This document shows positions 37,965-49,900 of a DNA stretch of 64,000 nucleotides, piece by piece. The DNA is taken from contig SNVD02010020.1 in the NCBI GenBank assembly GCA_013180625.2, forward strand, positions 1 through 64,000, given 5' to 3'. Source of the DNA: Boswellia sacra (taxonomy: Eukaryota; Streptophyta; Magnoliopsida; Sapindales; Burseraceae). Position numbers and translations under genes: made by a program. The notes under the pieces were generated by a model, which saw only the letters and a list, made by a program, of their open reading frames with translations, did not search any database and had not been told where the DNA came from. Positions within the stretch are counted from its first letter, which is position 1. Each line of letters starts with the position of its first letter.

Positions 37965-40900
37965 ATGGGAACTCAAATTCAGACAGAGCTTACAGAGCAG
38001 AAAAAGATGCTTCCTCCACCACCTGGAACTTTTCAAGATCGCGAAGAACTCATCAAACATGTTCGTGACTATGGTGCCAATCAAGGATATGTGGTAACTA
38101 TTAAAAAGTCTAGGAGGGATAGGAGAGTGATTCTTGGTTGTGATAGAGGAGGTGTTTATCGTAATAGGCGTAAGATTGATGAAAGTAAACGCAAAAGGAA
38201 AGCTTGCTCCCGGCTTATAAACTGTCCTTTTGAGGCCATAGGCAGAAAGGAAGATGATGTATGGGTTCTTACTATAAAAAACGGAGAACACAACCATGAA
38301 CCTCTAAAAGACATGTCAGAGCATCCTTATAGTCGACGCTTTTCTGAAGAAGAGGTAAGGCAAATCAAAGTAATGACTGAAGCTGGTATAAAACCACGTC
38401 AAGTGCTGAAGGCTCTCAAGCAAAGCAATCCTGAGTTGCAGTCAACACCAAGGCATTTGTACAACCTGAAAGCTAAAATCCGTCAAGGAAATTTATCAGG
38501 TCCGAACCCTGCCCAAGTTTTTTGAAAGGAAGTAAGTTATGCAGTGGCTAAGATTGGTGGTGCATGGTCAATATGGGAAATTGAAACGGACAACTGGGAA
38601 GTAAATGAGCAATAATTTTAGATATTACCGGAGCATTTCCTCATTTCCTTGGCATTTCAATGCATGGAATAATAATAATAATAATAATAATAATTATTAT
38701 TATTATAATATTTTTATCCAATCTGGGATTTATGCTGATGGTTGATTAAGAAAGGGTTCTATTTCTAGTAACTAGAGCTGTAATATGGCAGCACTATGGA
38801 CTTTTAGTAATTTTCACTGGCATTTGATTAAGAGTTGATTTTCATAGAAAAGTTAAGGGTTTTATTAGTCTGTGCATTCTATGTTCTTATTGGGAGAAAA
38901 GAATCTTGAAAATTAGGGTGTCACCTCCTTTACCATTCAGCAATACTTTTTATGAAGGAAATAATGTGTGTTATCTTGCAGAGAAAAGTTTCAAGTCCTG
39001 GAGACCTAATAGAGCTCTTCCTGTGAACACAATTTCTACTTCTTCAGGGGAGTCATTAAAGGAATACAACCAACGGGTAGGTTTGATATTCAAGAAGAAA
39101 AAATGATGTAAATACATGTTTTCTTCTTGAAATTTGTTCTTGCTTTAAACAAAGAGGTTTACTTTACTGTTTAGTAGCTTCTCTCTCTTTCTCCTCTTGT
39201 ATGTCTGTATGTTTTTTCTTTATTAGATATTTAAATATTATGACTTACCTTAAAACTAAATATATATGGTTGAAGGTTCCTAATTTTATTGGAGGGAAGT
39301 ATGTGGATTCACAGGGATGTGCAACCATTGATGTAATAAATCCTGTAAGTGTATATACTGTAATTAATGCTACATTCTTTTAAATCACGCGGTTATTGTT
39401 TTTCTATCTTTGTGAATGTAACTTATGTTGTTTTATTTTTTTTTCTAAGGCAACTCAAGAGGTTGTTTCTCAAGTTCCTTTAACCACATATGAGGAGTTT
39501 AAAGATGCAGTGAATGCAGCCAAACGCGCTTTTCCTTTATGGAAAAACACGCCTGTTACCACTCGTCAACGCATCATGTTCAAGCTCCAAGAGCTCATCC
39601 GCAGAGACATAGTAAGTGCAGTAAATTTTTTTTTTCTCATTGCCTTTTCTTTTTTGAACTTAATTTGAATATACATATATATTAGTTCAAAATTTGAATA
39701 TAGATATTTTTCCAGGAAAAGCTTGCCATGAATATTACCATAGAGCAGGGCAAGACTTTGAAGAGTGCCCGGGGTGATGTGTTTTCTGGTTTAGGTACAC
39801 TTTGCATATGATTCTTGTTGCCCACCATTTTAAGGTGGTTTATACTAGTCTGATCCTCATGTTTTCTAGTTTGAAATCCTTGCTTTCTCATTGTGGTTGC
39901 AGAGGTGGTTGAACATGCTTGTGCAATGGCAACTCTTCAAATGGGGGAGTTTGTTCCTAATGTGTCCAATGGCATTGATACGTACTGTATTAGAGAACCT
40001 CTTGGTGTTTGTGCTGGGATATGCCCTTTCAACTTTCCAGCAACGATTCCCTTGTGGGTATGTAACATATGTTTGTGTTACTTCCTGGTTTCCTTGCTTT
40101 AGTTTATAGTTGTTTTCCATTCAAGAAGTTTTACTTATAGGAGAGGGCCAATAATTGTATTGAGCATAGCCCCCACAACAAAGGCTTAATTTTAGTCAAT
40201 GAAATTATCATGTGAATCCAAACATGACAAATAAGTGAGTCAATGTATGCAGAACACATATGTGAATTCAGACACAAGCGTTCGTTGTGCTTTATGAGTA
40301 ATTAATACCTTGAGAAGATTTGAACATACAACTTCTTGGTCAACCTGGGTATCATTCTGTATTAAATAATTTCTAATCTTGAAAACAAAATGGTTCAAAG
40401 ATGGTAAAGTGCTCAACCATGCTTCTTTTTTGGGTGTGAAGTATGAGTTGACGAGTTATTACGATAGTGTATAACTGTTGAAAGTTTTGTTTGCTTAACT
40501 TGGAAAAGAAGTAAGAAGTCCATTGTAACCCTGCTTGTTGTTATTTTTGCAGATGTTCCCCATTGCAGTTACATGTGGTAATACATTTGTTCTTAAGCCC
40601 TCTGAAAAAAATCCAGGTACCCTTTTAATATTGCGATATATGCTTGGTTTGATGCTTTTGCAAAATATGTGAAAATTTAAGAGATAGTGTCTGCTATCAG
40701 CTTAAATGTACCAAAGCCTGTAAATGGGATGTTAGAGGGTGTGTTATGTGAATTTGCTAGCTGGAATCTGATTTATAGGCTGTTGTTTACATGAGTTGAG
40801 TTCATTGAGCAGGATATTTTGATTAAGATGTTTTGTGTTAAACATGGCTAGATTAGACTGATTAGCATGCTTATTTAACTTGTTATATTGACCAAGTTTA

Positions 40901-43900
40901 CTGAGATTTTAAATGTCTTCATCAAATAAGATTTTTCAAAATTGCATATTTAATTGATATAACTTTTAGTGTGAAGACATTTGGCCGATTAAAAACAGAA
41001 GTATAGTATTTTTAACAAGAATTGTCATTCAAGTTGCATCTCTAGCCAACAGTGAAGTTCTAAAATGTTGGGTGGCAGAAATTTGAAGTCAAAACTAAAT
41101 TTTGCTGTGTGACAAAAAGTCAAAAACTTGGAAGGTTTGCTCTTCATTTCTGTTTATGATTAGTGATTCGCTCTGAATTTCGCATGGTTATTTGATGCCT
41201 TTATCTTAATCCATCTGGTCAATAAATTTAGCCTTGTCAGAATTTCTCTTACATTGATGTGATTAAAATTGATATCATTTTCTTTCACTTCAGGAGCTTC
41301 AATGATACTTGCTGCTTTAGCCATTGAAGCTGGTTTGCCTGATGGTGTCTTAAATATAGTTCATGGCGCCAATGTATGATTTACTTTACCTGAAGCCCTT
41401 TGTTTATTGCGTTAATATGATAGTGACAAATATTTTGACGGATCAATGTAGGTTACTGTAACCTATTTTTGGGTTTATTTCCTGCTGATATTTCCTATTT
41501 GAAATGAATTTGAGCAGGATATCATAAATCATATTTGTGATGATGATGATATAAAAGCAATATCATTCGTTAGTTCAAGCACAGTAAGTTACTTCTCACA
41601 TTCTGGTCCTCTTTTACTTATGCAACAAACAAAAATTTGATTTTTAGTGAGAGACATGCTGGAAAACACATTATCTTACAGCAGTATTTGATGAAAATCT
41701 TCTCTTCACTATTCTTTTTTTTTTTTCCTTTAATTTACTTGAATGCAGCATCATTTAAACTGAAGAACTTCATTACACTTCCCATTAACTTGACCTTATC
41801 TTGCTTTAGGGTAACAAGGATTGTTCATTAATCTTGTGTAAGTGCACAGAAATTTAGTTGATCATTGTTGTTCCTGTGTTTGTTTTGGGGTATATGCGCG
41901 CGTGTGGTTTTTTCTTTAATATTCCTGTGCTGTCTGCCAAGGGATTTTGATAGGTTCTGTTCAAGAGATACTTTATTCCAGTAAATCTTACTGAATCCCT
42001 AAAATTTAGAGCATATGAAAATCTGAAAATATATGAATTATGAACAAAAACGTGGTCAAACAGATTACAATTGTACCATGCCCTAATGATACCATTTTGA
42101 TTTGGTCTTAAATTTGACCTAATATGCTTATTATTGGACTTTCAGCTTATGCTGGCATCAGTAATAATGTTAGTTGACTCATTTTGTTCCTTGTTCTTTC
42201 TTTTAGTTTGGCATGCAAGTTTATGCTAGGGCGGCTGCTAGGGGGAAACGTGTTCAGGTGAATACTCTTCATTTGCTTTTGTATATATATATCTCTTGAG
42301 CTTTTTGCTTAACTAGGTTTCCTTGAAAATTTGAAGTCCGCATGAATTGTATAGATATCTGATTCTTGTTGTGACTTCTTAGTCCAATATAGGAGGCAAA
42401 AATTATGCAATCGTCATGCCTGATGCAACCATAGATGCTACTTTGAATGCTCTGGTCACTGCTGGCTTTGGTGCTGCAGGACAGAGGTGCATGGCTCTCA
42501 GTACAGCTGTTTTTGTTGGAGGATCGATGCCATGGTATTATGATTCTCTTACCTATCTTTTTAGGAAGTTATTCATACACCTTGCCTGCCATGATAATAG
42601 AAAAGTTTGAGTTTGAAGTCTCATATCTCCTTCAGATGCAATTTGTAATTTACTCCATATCTTCATTGTTAACAGCTCAACATAGTTAAGGCTTCAATTT
42701 CAATCAACCTGGATCGACTTCATCTTGGATGTATAGCCTCTTAGAGTGAACTGAAATTTGTTAACAGGCATATAAAGGATTGATAAAAGAATGGATTTGT
42801 TGCAAAATCTGAATAAAAGATATCAGCCTAGAACCTTTTTAGCTTTATCATTTTTTTTTGGGTATAAATTTGCAAAAGTGTCCACAAAAGACCACCTTTT
42901 GGCTCTAGAATAGCTTACAACTTCTTTATTGAGTTCATTGAATTTCAGACAAGGACCATATATTCATAGTGTATTTATAATCTTAAAGCTACTGGAGTAG
43001 TTCGGCTAATATCATGGCACTAAACTTCTGAAGTTTGTAGGCTTCTCTTGAAAGTGTTAGAGGTTAGTCAACTCTATCAATTTTGCTTTACATTCCTGTA
43101 ACCAAATGTTTTGAAAAAAATAAGAAAAATGTTATTGGTTCAATGGTCTCTCAAGATTATTCCTGTACCTTTCCAGGATTTCTATGCAAGCATTTGTGCT
43201 CTAATCTATTTAGAATAGGTGGTGATCACATCTTAGAGTGGAAGGGAGGTTAGGCTTAGGAGTGGCAATTTGTGTAGTGTCAGTATAGGAACTAATGAAA
43301 TTTTGTTTAACATGGATATGACCCATTTAATTATACATGTCAATATGTGAAACACGGAGCGATACGGTTGTCAAGCATGTCACCTCCGTTTAATAAATGA
43401 GCTGTAACCATGACAAATTTAACCCAACTGGTTATTTAACTTATTTAACCTATTTATGCATAATTAACCCACTTTCAACATATTTTATGTTAATTTAAAT
43501 AAAATAATTAAAATAATTCTTATTTGCTATTACATAGCTTAATTTGCTTGACAATATTTTTAATTTGATATGGATGTTATAGGTTGATATGACATATTTA
43601 TTACTCATGTCATTAAATGTGTTGACATGTTGAACACCGTCAACATGAATATGACACGATAAATAATGGTATTGATTATTCCTAAATACTAACATAACAC
43701 AAATACGTTTAAGATCAACACTGACTTGCTAATTCTATGCCGTCTTGTGTCATGTCAAAAATTTCCACCTCTAGTTAGTTTGAAGAGACATTAATATTGG
43801 TTTATTCCTATAGCAGAAGTTAAATGGTTAGCGTGGCTAATCTCGTTCGATTTTCTTTTCTGCAAAAATTGTTTTCTTTGGATTTAGTAGTGGCTAGGTT

Positions 43901-46900
43901 TTTCTTTTCTTTGTGTCATTTTGGATGTTATCACAGAGCAAATGGGAAACTGAACAGTTCTGCAAAAGTTTCAGATATTTAATGCTCAAAGTGCATATAA
44001 TTAGAGGAGAGGAAGAAAAATTTTGGAAGGGATGTGAAGTGTATGCTCAAAACATAATACTTCAGAAAGAATGACCAAGGGAAAGCAGCAAGAGAAAAAC
44101 AAAAACAAGGAAGAGAAAACGTATTTGGATCTCTTTGAAGTTGTCTAATTTGTTTGAGAACTCGTCATTTGGAAGTCCTATTCACATAATGCATAGAAAA
44201 TCTTCTCCAAGTAATATTACAGAAATTTAATTAAAAAAGCTCTAATTCAAACTCAAAACACTGCCAATTTTTTCTTCTTTTGACCTGTCCATACATTAGG
44301 GTAGATCAATTTTCTCTGTATAATTTATTTTGCTATTTTACACTCAAAAGGTTGTTAGATTATCTCGTATGATACCTTTAATATTTTGATTTGTGACAAA
44401 TCAGTGGAAAGTCATTATGCTTTTTGGAATACTCAATTAGTTCACATAAGATGCATTATATCAACATGGGTGGTGCTTTATCATTTTCAGGGAAGATGAA
44501 CTTGTGGAGCTTACCAAAGAGCTTAAAGTGAATGCAGGAAAAGATCCCAGCGCCGATCTTGGTCCGGTTATTAGCATAGAGGTGAAAACATACTTTCAAA
44601 ACTTTAAGAAAAATTTTATGTGATTCATGTAAGGAATGATCTTGGGAGGTGATCCTTGTGGTTTCTTATGTTTTGTTTTGAGTTGAAAACATACTTTCAC
44701 TGCAGGATTGCTTTTGCATTTTGCACATTTTTCTTATATGTCTGTTGAATGTTTGATGACTATTAATTCCTCTTTGATTATAATTTCTGATGTTCTTTTG
44801 GAATCCACAGGTAAAGGATCGCATATGCAGATTAGTTCAGAATGCTGTTGACAGTGGTGCTCGACTTCTTCTTGATGGGAGAAATGTCATGGTATTTGTT
44901 TTCTAATTCTCTTCGAAATCTGTTTAAACCCCACCCCATTTTTGGGAATTGCACAAACCCCTACAACTATCCTTTTTTCAAACTAGGAGAATTACAAAAT
45001 AATAATAAAAAAAGAGTTGATGAAGAGAATTAGTTTTGAAATTTTAATAATGGTTAACTTCAGAAAAAATGGGCTGATAGGAAGGGTGGGTTTGTGGAGT
45101 TTCCAAAATTACAGCAGATAAAAAGAATTAACACGAAGCTCAGGGAAATAAAAATATAAGGGTTAAGTCTGTTTTATATACTTTCAAGAGAAATATGGCC
45201 TACTGTTTATTATTTCTTGTTTCTTGACTCTCATGTACAACCTAAACTAGACGGTAATTGATACTATTTGGTTGTGGTTATAAATTCATGGATTTTTCAT
45301 ATAACTTTATTAAACGGCCATGACCAAATGAAAGAAGGATAATGCTACAACTTTTTTGCTTGGTTCTAACAGAGTCAGAGAGACCAACCTGCACCTTAAT
45401 GTAGTAGATCATAAAGCTTTATTAGTTGTATGACGTCATTTTAGAACTGATTTTAGCTGATATGAGATTCTCTATCACCCTTATTAATGTAAAGGTCTAA
45501 CAGAATAATGGGCCAGTAAAGTATGATAACAGGTAAAATAGGATTAGTCAAAATCTCAAGGAAGCTTTTGTCTAGTTGTCGATAGGTGTTCTCTTGGAGA
45601 GGTGGTCTATGCTCAGGAAGAAACCTAATCGAAGTAGGCTGTTACAAATCCATAGGTAGAACTCACCCTTAAAAACCGGCTTGTAAGGGGAGGGTGCCCA
45701 TAGGCTTATAAGCCATCAACCAATCCCATACTTAGTCGATGTGGGATCCTAGCAACACCACCAATTAATCCCATACTTAGTTGATGTGGATCATAACATA
45801 CCACCACGCTTCCGACACCGACGTCCACGGCGGCCCACTCTGGCCTTTCCAGGTCGTCCCTTCCCAGGTCGCCCCCTCCGTAACGTGGGCCTTGCGTGGG
45901 CTAGCTCTGATACCAATTGTTACAAACCCATAGTTAGAACTCATCCTTAAAAACCGGCTTGTAAGGGGAGGGTGTCCATAGGCTTATAAGCCATCAACCA
46001 ATCTGATAGGGACCTTGGTAGTATGGGATGCCAAAGTCCCACATCAGGTAGTATGGGTTGCTTGATAGGGTATTTAAGTACCTGGCTCTCCCACCTTAAC
46101 AGTTAGCTTTTGGGGTGTGGTTCTCCATGGTGCTTAGGTGCCTATCATTTGGTATCAGAGCCGGTGCTTGGCGGAACGGAGAGGGCTATCGGCAGAGGGT
46201 TCTGACCGGTGCGGAGCCGAGTGAAGTGCTGTCCAGTGCAGCCGCCGGGACGTCGGCTTTCCGGGGAGGGACAATTGATAGGGACTTTGGTAGTATGGGA
46301 TGCCAAAGTCCCACATCGGGTAGTATGGGCTGCTTGATGAGGTATTTAAGTGCCTGGCTCTCCCACCTTAACAGCTAGCTTTTGGGGTGTGGTTCTCCAT
46401 GGTGCTTGGGTGCCTATCTATTGGTATCAGAGCTAGCCCACGCGAGGCCCACGTTGCGGAGGGGGCGACCTGGTAGGGGTGGCAATTTGCCCCGCCGGGT
46501 CTGGGGCCCCGGTTTGCCCCGGACAAATGGGGCGGGGCAAGACCTGCCCCAAAACTGTTTTGGGGCGGGTCTGGGGCAAAAGAATTCTGCCCCGGTAGGG
46601 GCGGGTCAGGGTCCGGGTCTAACACTTAGCCCCGTTCGACCCGCCCCGCCCCGCACAGTATAAGGGTGTATATGATAAAAAATAAACTATTGGGACTTAA
46701 ATGATATTATTAGGGGTGATTGTAACACGTTTGAATATATTAGAGGGTTGACAGTAAGTAAAATAATATGATAAAAATTAGAGGTTGTAAATTTTATAGG
46801 GGGTTGATTGCAAAAAATAAAAATATTATAGGGGGTTAATTGCAAAAATATAAATGTTTAGGGGCGGGGCGGGGCGGTCTAATTTGTTCAAAATTTTTTT

Positions 46901-49900
46901 GCCCCGCCCCGCCCCGCCCTGCAACGGGGCAATGGGGCGGGGCGGGGCAAAAAAAATTTGAACGGGGCGGGGCTGGGTACCGGCCGCCCCGGACCCGCCC
47001 CGCCCCATTGCCATCCCTACGACCTGGGAAGGGGCGACTTGGAAAGGCCAGAGTGGGCCACCCAGAGTGGGCCGCCGTGGACGTCGGTGTAGCTTTTGGG
47101 ATGTGGTTCTCCATGGTGCTTAGGTGCCTATCACAATCCCATACTTAGTCGATGTGGGATCCTAGCAACACCACCAACTAATCCCATACTTAGTTGATGT
47201 GGATCGTAACATAGGCAAACAGAAAAATGATATAACTTGAAGGCTAGGGGGCTTCTTCACCGGCATAACGTGTATGAAAGTCATGTCAAATCCAATAGTT
47301 AGTCTATGTGGGATAGCTTAGCACCTTCTAATGCATGCTTCCTAACAGAAAAATTTGTTTGACATGTAATATATGAGGATGGAATGAGTGATCATGAAAA
47401 AATTCCAAACAGTATAAATGTAGGATAGTTTTGGTTGATTGTCCATGAATATATTAAGCTGGAATTTAGTGGTTCTGGGAATAGTAGAAAAAGAAAGGTT
47501 TTGAACAAAATGATTTTTAGAGCAGAGCCTGATATTGTATTTTTCCCAAAGAATAGGAGAGAGTTTATTGGTAGGAAAAATATAGGAATATTTTGGGGTT
47601 ACTAAGCTTTTGGACTTGCTATTTTTCTAACTTATCATTCTTCTAGCTTTTAATGATATTTCGTTTTCTTTTGCCGTTATTTTCTTTTGAATATGTAATG
47701 GTTGGGAGAACATACCGTCTTTAATTGATTTTCTTTTATTATTTTCTTTTGATATGTAATGTAATCAGAGATTTCTCCCATTTGAAAATTTTTACTGAGT
47801 GGTTCTAAACTTTTTTTGCAGGTTCCAGGATATGAGAAAGGAAATTTTGTTGGTCCGACAATCTTATGTGATGTTACGTCCAACATGGATTGCTACAAGG
47901 TTTTTGTTTTTCTCATTCTACTTATTCTTCATACATTTCAGAATGAATGGACTTGGGTAATTATGATTCTCAGTGGAAGAAGAGTTGAACCAAAGACCTT
48001 GGCATATTCTTGACTGCCCTGTATCTTGTGTTGAGCAGGAAGAAATTTTTGGACCGGTTTTACTCTGTATGCAGGTATCATTTGATTAGTGTTTCTCTTG
48101 CATTTGTACAAATTGTTTTATGGCACTGGATGGAGATTGGTTAACAGACTTTCTCTTGTGAATAAACAGGCCGAAAGCCTAGAAGATGCCATAACCATAG
48201 TAAACCGAAACAGGTACATGTTTTGGATGATGTGTTTTTTTTGCATGTTCAGTGCAGGCTGGTTTTGTTTCTTAAATACAACAGATATTTTCCCTGTTTA
48301 TCTTTGTTTCCATAGTCTATCAGTTGTAATAATAATGTCCCTTCGATAAATGCTGGAATGATTGAAAGTCCTGTTAGTTACCATGTTTTTTTTTGGGTAA
48401 TGAAGCAGCTTTGTGAATGGAGCATCCATATTCACGACTTCAGCCTTTGCTGCAAGGAAATTCCAGAATGAAATTGAGGCTGGGCTGGTGAGCTGAACCT
48501 TTCCATTTAACTTGTAGAAATTGTCACTGTAAATAGTGTGTTATGAGGCATCTCTTTTACCGTTCTCTAGATCTTCTTGCCTTCTTGTCTGTCTGATTAG
48601 GCCAGAAATCATCTGAGGACACCCTGTTTCAGTATCAGGTCAGTCTGTTGGGTGTTCAGTAACTGAAGCCTTTATAATCCATGTTCTCACATATCTATTT
48701 AGTAGAGGGGTCCAGTTTGTTCAGGAGACAACAGAATGAAGAATTTAATATAAGTTTGTCATAATGTGGCTTGGCTTTAGACATAATTTTGCAAAGTTAT
48801 TTGCCTGTGGAATTATATTTGTTCATGAAGCACTCAGTTTTCATACCATATAGTGAAGGAAAAGTGGTAAGAAGTTGTGAACAACTTGAGAGAATCCATT
48901 GCTGGTCCGCTATGATTTAATTACATTCATTTTCTGACATCAACTTGCTGTGGTTTAGGTTGGGATCAATGTTCCTGTTCCAGTTCCATTGCCTTTCTCC
49001 TCAAATGAATCAAAAGCTTCATTTGCTGGTGACTTTAATTTTTGTGGTATAGTTCCTTTTCTCATTTTCCATATATCTCTGTTCCCTTGTATGCAATATC
49101 AGAGTTTTTCAGGCTTTGTGAATGGTAGCTCTATGTTTCTCTTATTTCCTCACTCTCTTTCTGGCTTGCAGGAAAAGAAGGTGTTCAATTTTACACCCAG
49201 ATCAAAACGGTGGCTCAACAATGGAGGGATTTGTCAAGACTAGGGGTGCAAGTAATTATGCCTCCATTATCTTATTCAAATATGAGAAGTCAAGGAGTTT
49301 CTTCAGTTTTGCCACCGACATCTGATGGAGAGTCACCTAGTCAAAGAATGTCACCTTCCATGTCCCCAGAATCAGACAGAGATTCTCCAAGTCATGAAAT
49401 GCTGCTGCCCGTCCCTGTGCCATCAGGAAGTGATTTACCTGACCCAGCTACTGATGGGGATATGGCAAGCCAGGGAGCATCCTTGTTCATTTCTCCAACT
49501 GAGATGGATCTATCAAACCGGGAAACATCACTAACTATGCCTCCAGCAAAGGAGAGGGATTTGTCAAGCAAAAGGGTGTCACTTTCTATGCCACAAACAT
49601 CTGAGAGGATGTATATGCCCCAAACATCTCATTGGAATGAATCTCCATCCCTGACATCTCAAAGGACAGAAGTTGTTCCTAAACCTTCTGAGAGGATTTA
49701 TATGCCTACAACATCCCAGAGGAACAGCAACACAGCTCCAACGTCTCAGAGGCCTGACACTGCATTGGTCTTCCCTTGTGATGGGGCATATGTCCCTACA
49801 TCTAATACAAATGACAGTATAGGTCCATTGTCATGCAGGAATGACAGTAGGGCTTCGACATCTCATCGGACTGATGTGACCTTGAATCAAACTTCAGAGA

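Larger units (their letters stand above)
45635..47216 (-). mobile_element. TRIM retrotransposon A, split by later insertions
   Basis: A terminal-repeat retrotransposon in miniature, in reverse orientation. The left LTR is 45640-45798 (159 bp, TGTTAC...TAACA). The internal part is 45799-45917 and carries the reverse complement of the primer site TGGTATCAGAGC at 45904-45915. The right LTR is 45918-46003 plus 47139-47211 (86 + 73 = 159 bp). The two LTRs differ at about six positions. Flanking taggc at 45635-45639 and 47212-47216 is an exact 5-bp target duplication. It encodes nothing. It lies in the 2.9 kb intron between the 44811-44891 and 47822-47899 exons. Confidence 0.92.

Noticed and set aside
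37965..38525. A stand-alone 186-residue FAR1-domain gene
   Set aside because: The frame continues across a phase-matched splice into the ALDH6 exons, so I treat it as the first coding exon of the fusion. The short product is kept only as a possible intron-retention isoform.
38906..39106. ORF with ATG at 38906 as the true start of the ALDH6 gene
   Set aside because: It would begin inside the intron with a non-presequence-like peptide. A good acceptor at 38981 joins instead to the FAR1 exon in frame.
46368..47148. Several Pro/Gly/Arg-rich ORFs on both strands
   Set aside because: They are produced by the GC-rich arms of the hAT-like element and by TRIM sequence. No domain is seen, and they read through TIRs and target duplications.
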